Shown in pieces: positions 16,852-24,481 of a DNA stretch of 64,000 nt. The stretch spans positions 1 through 64,000 of the forward strand of contig NZ_JAPDMX010000025.1 in NCBI RefSeq assembly GCF_025971955.1, read 5' to 3'. This DNA is from Shewanella subflava. Lineage in GTDB: Bacteria; Pseudomonadota; Gammaproteobacteria; Enterobacterales; Shewanellaceae. The stretch's first letter is position 1, and each line of letters begins with the position of its first letter. A program made the translations under genes and the position numbers. The notes below the pieces were generated by a model. That model did no database searches, had not been told where the DNA came from, and saw only the letters and a program-made list of their open reading frames with translations.

Positions 16852-19072
16852 AACTTATCTCCTTACAATTGACAGAAGTTAGTTTTTTGTTGATTAAGCT
16901 ACTGATTTTATTCAAGTCGCCAATGGAGTAAGAACTAAATCGAGTAAATGCTGGTTCATTTAATTGAGCATGTCCCATCCATGCTGCAATCAGTTCGGGA
17001 TGTATTTCTTTCTTAAAAAGTAGTGATCTCACGTAATGTCGATGCCAATTTAACGGTAATGGAAGTACGCTATCAAAATGAGCTGCCATGGTTGAAGGTG
17101 TGACTTCTTCGATTGCATCATCAGTAATGAAGAAAAACAGATGTTGTTCTCCTGTTATCGCTTGTTGGTACCGAGCTGAAATATCTAAGTTGACTCTACT
17201 GGCATCAACTGCTCCTGCTTTTAAATACTGTAAATAACGTTTTAAAATTCGTAATGCTATTTTCGGAAGAATGATGAGCCTACCTGTCTCAGATTGGAGC
17301 ATTTCTTTATCAGAGATCCAAAGGCTTAAATTCAATAGATTATAATCAGTTATTTTCCCAAGCCATCCTGTAACTGGGCGATATCCAGAAGATATAGCGA
17401 GAGTAAATAATACATAGTAGGTGACAAAATTATGCTGCTGCGAAGAGTAGCTTCCTGATATTGAGTTAATTCTTGTTTCTAAGGTTTCAAAAAAAGTGCT
17501 AAGAACTTCATCACTCATCACCAGCGGACTGCCAATTTGGCCTTGTATTGTTCTACAATCTTGATGTTCAAACTTTATTTTTGTTGTTTTGCTACTGAGG
17601 TTCTCTAAATAGGATAAAAAGCGATCATATGTTTGCTTAACATCTAGATCTGATAGATGCGTATAGGATAATTCGGGGTTTGTTTTCGCCGTTTCCCCTT
17701 GAATTAATGCAATTATGGTGGGATCAATAGACTCTTTTTTAAGTAAGAATCGTAGGTATGACGATATTTTTGTTGTGGTTAAGCGTGTCCCATGTTTTTT
17801 ATTGATAGTGCTTAACAATTTTGAGATTTTGTCTGAGGTGGAATCATCCAAATCATTCAGTAAGTTTGCAGTAATATCATATGGTAACGCAATAAAAAAT
17901 GTTGTTTTTGTAGGTGTTATCAGCTTAATTATTGGTTTGCGCTGCTTTTGTGTTGGTAGTGTGTGTTCTATAACTAAACTGTTATTTGCACTATTAAAAT
18001 TTAATTGGCTAACACGCTCAAATGACGATCCTAATGTTAATGATGCTAAAAGAAATGAACGTGTTTTTTCACAAACTATGCTGGGATTCATGCAATATGA
18101 AAGTAATGTTTGAATTTCAAACTTTGTTGCTAAATTAATATTGCAAGGTAAAAGCAGGTTGTTTTTCTGAATTTGATTGCCGATAGCTTGAGCTTGTAAT
18201 TTTTGAACTGCATAGCCATTGTCACTCGCATTTTTTATTGATATCAGTAGCTGTCTTTTCGTACGCTCAGATGCGGCCTCCTCATTTGCCCAAACTTCTT
18301 GATGAGCTTGAAATTCCATTAATTCAGTAACTTGAAATGTGTCTACATCGGTTCCTTCAAGTTCAATTGTATTGACTATGAGTGTTGTCGGCGGTGTGCC
18401 GGGAGCGCGCAGTCTTTTGCTGCGCAAAATGCCATCTTTGTTGTAAAAGCTATCATAATAAGGAACATGAATTTTTGATAATTGCTTCCCCACTCTTGAT
18501 GACTTGCTTATTTCAAGTTTTTCTTTTCGTTTTGAATCTAATTCATCAATTAATCGTTTCATGTCGATATCAATAACATCAGGTAAATTATTTGCGAGAT
18601 CATTTCTTTTCCCAAGAGACCATTGGCGTATTTCATTACATACAGTTTTGATCGGTGTTTCATGATTACCCATGGCGTATAACTTTGCACAAACTAGTAG
18701 GGTTATCGCTTTATAGTGCTCAAATTGTTGATGATCATGGGAAGGTGATCGCATAACACTGACGATAAAGGCGGTGAAATAATACTTTAAAATTTTCTTT
18801 TTTTTATGGAGGGCTTGGTATATGAATGTGAGATTTTTTTTATGTTCATCTACAGGTATTTGCGTGTTAGATATTTTAAGTTGAGCCAAAGACTTTATCG
18901 TTTCTAGCTCAGGGAAATCTAACTGATATTGATAACTCAAAGTTTGGGATAAATTAATGATTTCTTGAGCAATACAAGAGTGGCTGTCGACTAATTCTTG
19001 AGGGAAGGCATTATTTAGGACATTTTTGAGTGTCTCAGAATCAAATCTTGAAATCTCTGATTTATTGTTCAT
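16844..19072 (-). CDS. gmtY: Tyrosine recombinase-like protein, second gene of a GMT-like trio
   Basis: A 742-aa protein, start at 19072 after GAAGGA. The C-terminal part (~520-720) keeps much of the tyrosine recombinase core: R565 (SSGYRPVTG), H679-x-x-R682 (WHRHYVRS), H701 (WMGHAQLN). The nucleophile is irregular. Ten residues after H701, where Tyr is expected, there is Arg711/Phe712, and the first Tyr is Y715 (RFSSYS), so it is either an inactive subunit or uses a shifted Tyr. The first 500 residues are helical and unrecognised. It overlaps the upstream gene by 11 bp and the downstream one by 8 bp, so the three products are made together and probably act as a complex. It resembles TnpB-like partners in other multi-recombinase transposons. 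Confidence 0.6.
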   Translation of the reverse strand: MNNKSEISRFDSETLKNVLNNAFPQELVDSHSCIAQEIINLSQTLSYQYQLDFPELETIKSLAQLKISNTQIPVDEHKKNLTFIYQALHKKKKILKYYFTAFIVSVMRSPSHDHQQFEHYKAITLLVCAKLYAMGNHETPIKTVCNEIRQWSLGKRNDLANNLPDVIDIDMKRLIDELDSKRKEKLEISKSSRVGKQLSKIHVPYYDSFYNKDGILRSKRLRAPGTPPTTLIVNTIELEGTDVDTFQVTELMEFQAHQEVWANEEAASERTKRQLLISIKNASDNGYAVQKLQAQAIGNQIQKNNLLLPCNINLATKFEIQTLLSYCMNPSIVCEKTRSFLLASLTLGSSFERVSQLNFNSANNSLVIEHTLPTQKQRKPIIKLITPTKTTFFIALPYDITANLLNDLDDSTSDKISKLLSTINKKHGTRLTTTKISSYLRFLLKKESIDPTIIALIQGETAKTNPELSYTHLSDLDVKQTYDRFLSYLENLSSKTTKIKFEHQDCRTIQGQIGSPLVMSDEVLSTFFETLETRINSISGSYSSQQHNFVTYYVLFTLAISSGYRPVTGWLGKITDYNLLNLSLWISDKEMLQSETGRLIILPKIALRILKRYLQYLKAGAVDASRVNLDISARYQQAITGEQHLFFFITDDAIEEVTPSTMAAHFDSVLPLPLNWHRHYVRSLLFKKEIHPELIAAWMGHAQLNEPAFTRFSSYSIGDLNKISSLINKKLTSVNCKEISFV

Positions 19073-19640
19073 TGATTGATTCCTTCAATTGTTCAAAAAT
19101 TGTTATTGATTTATCTTGTGGAGGTTTATTTTGACGCGATTTTTGTTTAGCAATGGCGTCCTTAGATTTTCCTGCCATTTGAGCTAAGTAGTTTTGACTT
19201 AAGTGGGTGCGATTAAAGATTTGCTTTGCTATTTTGGAGTCAACAAGTTCATTGACTTTTGTATGTAAAACATTGAGGTTCTTGCTTGAAATTGATCTTA
19301 AAAAGCAGTTTGTAAATACCCCAATCCAAGCCTGTAGCTCAATCTCTGAATCACTGATATCATCGTCGAGAATAACGGTGCATTCAGTTAGATTAATCGT
19401 ATTAATATCAAAAAGAATTGATTCAAATCCAGAATATATTAATAGTTCATCACCTACTTTTTTTGCATGTAAAACTAGACCGACAGTTAATAATTTTTTA
19501 TTAACTAGATCTTGTTTTATTGCGCCACAAAACGAAAAGTCGAGACTGTTAACAAACTCAAATACTTTGTAAGCATTTGGATGGATTTTGACCTTTTTAC
19601 ACGATTTTAATGCTTTTATCGTAGCAATATTTATCGGCAT
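19062..19640 (-). CDS. gmtX: First gene of a GMT-like trio, small HTH-containing protein
   Basis: A 192-aa protein. The start at 19640 is chosen because GAGGGG lies three bases before its ATG; the longer frame to 19682 lacks a signal. The N-terminal 130 residues are mixed alpha/beta without a recognised fold. The C-terminus has a helix-turn-helix-like stretch (NYLAQMAGKSKDAIAKQKS) and ends in a basic/acidic tail. It opens the operon with the two recombinase genes and overlaps the next gene by 11 bp. By order and size it would be GmtX of a Gamma-Mobile-Trio. A DNA-binding accessory role is inferred. Confidence 0.55.
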   Translation of the reverse strand: MPINIATIKALKSCKKVKIHPNAYKVFEFVNSLDFSFCGAIKQDLVNKKLLTVGLVLHAKKVGDELLIYSGFESILFDINTINLTECTVILDDDISDSEIELQAWIGVFTNCFLRSISSKNLNVLHTKVNELVDSKIAKQIFNRTHLSQNYLAQMAGKSKDAIAKQKSRQNKPPQDKSITIFEQLKESINEQ

Positions 19641-19916
19641 AAACCCCTCAAAATAATATCCTATGCTTAATTTATAAATCATGATGAAGTCGGTGTAAAT
19701 AGATTAAGCTTCTGAATATAAAGATAAAATTTATGTAGTACATGATAAGTATATTGAGGCGTGGAATTTTGTGAATTTGCCGTTTAAGGTATGTGAAAGT
19801 CATTTTGACTCACGCGTGAATTTGACAAATTTATATCATAAAATTGGTAAGGCCTAAGAAAAAGATACTGCTCTTTATGGGGGCTCGTTATGGAGTTTTT
19901 GTGTTGCTAACTAAAA
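19641..19916. other. Promoter region of the trio operon, otherwise empty
   Basis: An AT-rich gap before the trio operon (minus strand). I see no gene; it should hold the trio promoter. The sequence TGACTCACGCGTGAATTTGA contains a short palindrome (TCACGCGTGA) of unknown use. Confidence 0.4.
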
Positions 19917-20102
19917 TTGAGCACATCAATAGAGTATTTCAATATGTTGCTTATCCGAGCATTTACGGAATTACCCAAGCGTGCACCAATAGATGATATG
20001 ACTGATTTGCTGCCGTGGAATGTTGATTTAGGTGAAGCAGATAAGCCCCTGCCAATAAGTGAGGTTTTACTAACTTACAATTTTCAGATTGTTAATCATT
20101 AA
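19917..20102 (+). pseudogene. IS66-family transposase C-terminal remnant
   Basis: The frame ends FTELPKRAPIDDMTDLLPWN, then VDLGEADK. The pattern ELP...D(D/E)...LLPWN near the C-terminus is characteristic of IS66 TnpC transposases (about 500 aa). Only the last ~60 residues remain, and no other IS66 genes or terminal repeats are seen nearby. A second, shorter scrap with the same ending is at 22956-23009. Confidence 0.6.
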
Positions 20103-20174
20103 GCTGTTCAAGCTTTTGAAGTGGCAATACTTATTTCTTAGTTCGATACAAAAAAAACTTTAAAATATTAGTAT

Positions 20175-20402
20175 TTAGATAAATTTAGGAACAACTAAAT
20201 TGACTTTAGACTTTCTGCATCCGACCAAAACACAACGATCTTTAGGTGAAATATCCCCAGCCAAAACTCGTTCAGCATATCTCTTTTGTCGTGAAAGCTT
20301 TTCTTGTTTGATAGAGTAGAAGTCGTTTAACATGAGATTGATTCCATAGACCGTTAATAGTTGAGTTATACGCTCTGCAGTGTTTATTGCAAGATTTATC
20401 AC
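20175..20402 (-). CDS. Possible small protein of unknown function
   Basis: An open frame of 75 aa with a basic middle (KQEKLSRQKRYAERVL) and a C-terminus CVLVGCRKSKVNLVVPKF. No family recognised, no convincing ribosome binding site, and it lies among transposase remnants. It may be a fragment of a longer gene or chance. Confidence 0.25.
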   Translation of the reverse strand: MINLAINTAERITQLLTVYGINLMLNDFYSIKQEKLSRQKRYAERVLAGDISPKDRCVLVGCRKSKVNLVVPKFI

Positions 20403-20802
20403 TTAAGATAATAACAACATGCTTTCGATCCAATTCTAATATCCTAGATATTAGCGCGATAAATACTGAGAATGCTACATTATCAATACTCTAATAAATT
20501 TTAATTTTACGAAACAACCAACTATCAGGATAAATGGCTGATTTTTTTGATAATTTATTCGTGTATCCAAATGTGCGGGGCAACAGAATGAGTATTTTTT
20601 GAACTCCACATTTGGGCTGCAAGCAAAAGAACAAGAAGTCACCCTAACTATGAATATTTAATGGACTACGGCAGATCATTAAGCGATCTAGTTTTGTTGG
20701 GTAAATGTTCACGGTTTCGTCTTGGCAATGACTCCCTAATTTCTTTTGTATTTTATGGTCAGACTACCCGCTGCTGCGGGGTGAACTTTTTTTAACGCCA
20801 GT
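20403..20802. other. Gap between IS remnants and hipBA
   Basis: About 400 bp without a gene that I can support. A small GC hairpin, CCCGC-tgct-GCGGG at 20767-20780, lies near the hip promoter but is not followed closely by Ts. Confidence 0.4.
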
Positions 20803-20869
20803 AGCGTGTTAATGCGCTTTTAACGGTTTAAGCGTGTAAATATTGATTTACCTGCTTCAGCGTGTTAAA
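20803..20869. promoter_or_regulatory. hipBA promoter with three 28-bp-spaced repeats
   Basis: AGCGTGTTAA at 20803, AGCGTGTAAA at 20831 and AGCGTGTTAA at 20859 are spaced exactly 28 bp apart. The middle one is part of a palindrome GTAAAT-attg-ATTTAC (20836-20851). HipB autorepresses its operon by binding several operators upstream of the promoter, so this array is a good candidate for the HipB sites. Confidence 0.55.
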
Positions 20870-20903
20870 TAAGAGTTAAGGACAGTCTAAAGGTAAAGCT
20901 ATC

Positions 20904-21185
20904 ATGAAGGTGACCAACGCAAAGCAGCTTAGTGTGTATCTAAAAGATGTGCGACTGAACGAGCAGCTCTCGCAAAGCAAGGTGGCGAGCAAGGTGGGTA
21001 TTCGCCAGGATACCGTTTCAAGCTTTGAGCTGAACCCGGATTCAACCAAATTAGAAACGCTGTTTAAAATACTTTCTGCATTAAACCTTGAATTAGATAT
21101 AAAGGTTAGGAATCAAGAGCTGGTGAATGAACGCAGTCATGAAAACGCCATTGTGCCCGACAGCGGATGGAAGGAGGAGTGGTAA
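20904..21185 (+). CDS. hipB: HipB antitoxin, HTH repressor
   Basis: A 93-aa protein with an Xre-type helix-turn-helix (LSQSKVASKVGIRQDTVSSF) and the HipB spacing to a C-terminal tail (PDSGWKEEW). It neutralises HipA and represses the operon. The TAA stop overlaps the hipA ATG by one base. A repeat array upstream probably holds its operators. Confidence 0.9.
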   Translation: MKVTNAKQLSVYLKDVRLNEQLSQSKVASKVGIRQDTVSSFELNPDSTKLETLFKILSALNLELDIKVRNQELVNERSHENAIVPDSGWKEEW

Positions 21186-22492
21186 TGGCTGTGCTTGACG
21201 TTTATATGAATAGCTACCTGGTGGGGGATTTTATCAAGTCATCTACAGGCTCTCATCAGTTTAGCTATTCACCTCAATGGTTAGCGATTCCCGGTAGTCG
21301 TCCAATTTCTTTGTCTATGCCGCTTCGTAAGCAAGCCTATAAAGGTGATGAAGTTTATAACTTCTTCGATAATTTGCTACCTGATAATCTTGAAGTGAGA
21401 AACAGAGTCGTTGCTCGACATAATGCTGATTCGACACAAGCGTTTGATCTACTAGCTAAAATTGGTCAAGAGAGTGTGGGTGCATTACAGCTTATCCCCC
21501 ATGGTCAGCCTCCCTTTGATATAAAAAAGATTGAGTCTAAACCTCTATCTAATAAACAATTGGAAAAAGTACTCAAGGGTTATCAGTCAAATATCCCATT
21601 AGGCATGTTAGCCGATGACGATGACTTTAGGATTTCTATTGCCGGTGCTCAAGAAAAAACAGCCTTACTTAAAATTGACGGACAGTGGCGACTGCCAATC
21701 AAATCGACACCCACTACTCATATCATTAAGCTGCCGATAGGTCAGATAAAAAGCCACTCCCATAGCATAGATATGTCTAACAGCGTCGAGAATGAATACC
21801 TGTGCATGATTATAGTCAGAGAGTTTGGTTTAGATGCACCTGAGTGCTCAATAATCAAAGTGGGTAATATTAAAGCGCTTGCAGTAGAGCGCTTCGATCG
21901 TAAGTTCTCTTCAGATGGCACATGGATTATGAGGCTGCCCCAAGAAGACTTTTGTCAGACATTAAATATTTCACCAGCGAAGAAATATGAGATCCATGGT
22001 GGTCCGGGTATTGAACAAATTATGCCTTATCTATTAGGTTCGATGAATTCAGAGCGAGATAGGTATAATTTCATGAAGTCCCAAGTGCTGTTTTGGCTGC
22101 TAGCCGCAACAGATGGCCATGCTAAGAACTTCTCGCTGTTTATCGAGGCCGATGGCGGATATCGACTAACGCCTTTTTACGATATTTTATCTATGTACCC
22201 TGTCATCGGTGGTAAAGGCTTAAATATTCGCGATGCCAAGCTTGCCATGGGTCTTAAGGCAACTAAAGGTAAGAAGTATCAAATCAACCAAATTTTCCCA
22301 CGGCACTTTATTCAAACAGCTAAAGCTGTGGGCTTTGATACTGCGATTATGATGGAGATGATGCGTGGCATAGCTGACAAGGTAGAGGCTGTGATCATGA
22401 AGGCTAAAGCGCAGCTGCCAAATGATTTTCCAGCACACATACGGGATTCAATATTGAACGGTTTAACTGACAGAGTTAAGCGCATAGTTTAA
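21185..22492 (+). CDS. hipA: HipA Ser/Thr kinase toxin
   Basis: A 435-aa protein. ATG 21185 is chosen because AAGGAGG lies just before it and it overlaps the hipB stop. Family features: an N-terminal couple_hipA domain (MAVLDVYMNSYLVGDF... GSRPISLSMPL), the GAQEKTAL phosphorylation/P-loop stretch near 150, the catalytic ATDGHAKNFSLF loop, and YDILSMYP, equivalent to the DFG region. HipA of E. coli and Shewanella phosphorylates glutamyl-tRNA synthetase and causes growth arrest. All kinase residues that I can check by eye are present, so it should be active. The kinase and antitoxin match the type described for Shewanella oneidensis. Confidence 0.92.
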   Translation: MAVLDVYMNSYLVGDFIKSSTGSHQFSYSPQWLAIPGSRPISLSMPLRKQAYKGDEVYNFFDNLLPDNLEVRNRVVARHNADSTQAFDLLAKIGQESVGALQLIPHGQPPFDIKKIESKPLSNKQLEKVLKGYQSNIPLGMLADDDDFRISIAGAQEKTALLKIDGQWRLPIKSTPTTHIIKLPIGQIKSHSHSIDMSNSVENEYLCMIIVREFGLDAPECSIIKVGNIKALAVERFDRKFSSDGTWIMRLPQEDFCQTLNISPAKKYEIHGGPGIEQIMPYLLGSMNSERDRYNFMKSQVLFWLLAATDGHAKNFSLFIEADGGYRLTPFYDILSMYPVIGGKGLNIRDAKLAMGLKATKGKKYQINQIFPRHFIQTAKAVGFDTAIMMEMMRGIADKVEAVIMKAKAQLPNDFPAHIRDSILNGLTDRVKRIV

Positions 22493-22917
22493 AAACGGTA
22501 ATGATTAGGTGACATTAGTGGCATCGACTCAACTCAAGCCGTTTCAACTTTGCTTTGGTTTTAAATCAGTTGTACGTGTCGATTAATTGCTGTTTTGTAA
22601 ATATGTTTGCACTACATGTCGATTGAATCGACATCAGGCATAAATTATTAAGTTATTTTCTTTCCCCATTTTCATCTTGAAGAAGCAAAAATTGTCGATT
22701 GGACTAGGTGTCAATTTAACCCTCCGACTCCATGCTAGTTGTGTGGGCAGGTATCACATGTGTCATTACTGAACATGTTACCAATATTATTTCATTTATT
22801 TGCAATGTGTGCATTTTTTCTGTTATTTCGACTGTCATGAATTCCTTTCGGTGCCGACTTAACTTATTAAAATTGTGGAGCTCTAAACTCATTTTTTACT
22901 AGTTTTATCTAAAAACG
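22493..22917. other. Gap after hipA with one palindrome
   Basis: No gene seen. TGTCGATT-g-AATCGACA at 22617-22633 is a perfect 8-bp-arm palindrome, and related GTCGATT words occur nearby (22578 and 22695), suggesting binding sites or decayed element ends. Confidence 0.4.
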
Positions 22918-22944
22918 GTATACTTTTCACACCAAAATTGGTGA
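22918..22944. repeat. 27-bp direct repeat, left copy, flanking dms-abiE
   Basis: Begins GTATACTTTT and ends ACCAAAATTGGTGA, with the internal palindrome CACCAAAATTGGTG. It matches 32886-32912 at 25 of 27 positions. The two copies bracket the dms operon and the abiE pair, about 10 kb. Confidence 0.6.
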
Positions 22945-22955
22945 GGTTTTGTCCA

Positions 22956-23009
22956 ATGGATATGTATAATTTTATTCAGTGGAATATTGATTTAGGTAAA
23001 GCTAAATAA
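22956..23009 (+). pseudogene. Second IS66 transposase tail remnant
   Basis: A frame of 17 codons reading MDMYNFIQWNIDLGKAK, similar to DDMTDLLPWNVDLGEADK at the end of the remnant at 19917-20102. It is too short to be functional; probably the decayed end of another copy. Confidence 0.35.
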
Positions 23010-23519
23010 GCTTCACCGGTTAGCTAATGCTTACAAAAAATATACTCCCATACGGTTGCTCTTCCTATATTCCTTGTCAATTTTTATTCAATCAACTTTA
23101 AATATCAAACTCAGCTATTAAAAATAAATATTATAGATTAATTACTACTTTAGTTTGAGTGTAATTACTAATTAACTTCATATTTAAAAGATGTATTTAA
23201 TTGGCTTTTTAATAAGTTTGACATAGATCTTATATCAACATTTCCTTCTATATAACAAACATAAAACACATCTATCACAAAAGAGGTAGTTGTTTTTTAA
23301 GTTTTTGATATTTATCGTCTTATGCTTTTTGTTTTAATAGTAATCATTATCGTTTGCTGGAGGTTTAAATCTCGTTTTTACTATTTTTTAGTGATTTATC
23401 ACAATTCTTGATTGTTATTTTTTAACAAAAGATAATTTGTTTAATTACATATTAAGCTGGTCATCAATTTAAAAAAATCAATTTAATAAATACTTATCTT
23501 ATTTAAGGGGATTATATTT
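23010..23519 (+). promoter_or_regulatory. Promoter region of the dms operon, very AT-rich
   Basis: About 500 bp without a gene. A Fur-like site, TTTAATAGTAATCATTATC (23333-23351), matches 15 of 19 positions of the classical Fur box. An FNR/EtrA-like site TTGAT-attt-ATCGT (23305-23318) fits TTGAT-N4-ATCAA except for the last two bases. No good CRP palindrome was found. Both sites are by-eye matches. Confidence 0.45.
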
Positions 23520-24467
23520 ATGAGAAAAATGGCCTTCATGTTAATAATTGGAGTTTCTTCAATATTAATTCCCTATTCAAGTGCTAATGCTACCCCATGG
23601 GATGATCTTAGTGCTGAACAATTAGAACAACAATTAGTTGATAAGTTTGCTGAAGGAAATTACTCCCCTAAAGGCGCAGACAACTGCTTAATGTGTCACC
23701 GTAAAAATGAAAAAGTGATGGATATCTTTAAAGGCACCCACGGCAACTTAACCAATAGCGAATCTCCTATGGCGGGCCTTCAGTGTGAAGCCTGTCATGG
23801 CCCACAAGGCAATCACAACAAAGGCGGAAAAGAGCCCATGATTGCCTTTGGTAAAGACAGCAAGCTTTCTGCGCCAACTCAAAACACCGTTTGCCAAGGC
23901 TGTCATAACGACCCAGAGCAAATGGCATGGCATACCAGCACTCATAATCTTGAAGAAATTGCCTGTGCAGACTGCCACACCGTGCATGCAGCCAAAGACC
24001 CAGCGCTAGACAAACTGTCAGTAAACGACACCTGTACCTCATGTCACACCCAAGAAAAAGCCGACATGAACAAGCGCTCTTCTCACCCAATGAAATGGGA
24101 CCAAATGACCTGTATTGATTGCCATGCTCCTCATGGCTCAATGAGCGAAAGCGCACTGGTTAAGCCTACAGTTAATGACACCTGTTACAGCTGTCACGCT
24201 GAAAAGCGCGGCCCATTCCTATGGGAACACGCCCCGGTCACTGAAGATTGCAGCAGTTGTCACAACCCACATGGCAGTGTGAACGACAACTTACTTGATA
24301 ACCGCGCACCGCAGTTATGTCAGCAATGTCATGCCCCAGATGGTCACGCATCTCGCGTGGTACCTGAGCTAGGTATGGATGCATTTGGTGGTGGAAAAAG
24401 CTGTTTGAACTGTCACAACCAAATTCACGGGTCTAACCACCCCTCTGGCAGTCTGCTGCAACGCTAA
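23520..24467 (+). CDS. dmsE: DmsE, periplasmic decaheme c-type cytochrome (MtrA family)
   Basis: A 315-aa protein with a Sec signal peptide (to about ANA at residue 24) and ten CXXCH heme sites (CLMCH, CEACH, CQGCH, CADCH, CTSCH, CIDCH, CYSCH, CSSCH, CQQCH, CLNCH), the MtrA/DmsE count. It accepts electrons from CymA in the periplasm and passes them through the outer membrane with DmsF to the surface DMSO reductase. ATG 23520 follows AAGGGG. First gene of dmsEFABGH. Confidence 0.95.
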   Translation: MRKMAFMLIIGVSSILIPYSSANATPWDDLSAEQLEQQLVDKFAEGNYSPKGADNCLMCHRKNEKVMDIFKGTHGNLTNSESPMAGLQCEACHGPQGNHNKGGKEPMIAFGKDSKLSAPTQNTVCQGCHNDPEQMAWHTSTHNLEEIACADCHTVHAAKDPALDKLSVNDTCTSCHTQEKADMNKRSSHPMKWDQMTCIDCHAPHGSMSESALVKPTVNDTCYSCHAEKRGPFLWEHAPVTEDCSSCHNPHGSVNDNLLDNRAPQLCQQCHAPDGHASRVVPELGMDAFGGGKSCLNCHNQIHGSNHPSGSLLQR

Positions 24468-24481
24468 TGGAGAGCAAGATT

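Noticed and set aside
23391..23403. CRP-like palindrome GTGATTTATCAC before dmsE
   Set aside because: The half-sites are 4 bases apart instead of the 6 required between GTGA and TCAC in CRP sites.
23767..24156. Minus-strand 129-codon frame within dmsE
   Set aside because: Shadow of the repeated heme motifs; the Cys/Arg-rich sequence has no independent support.
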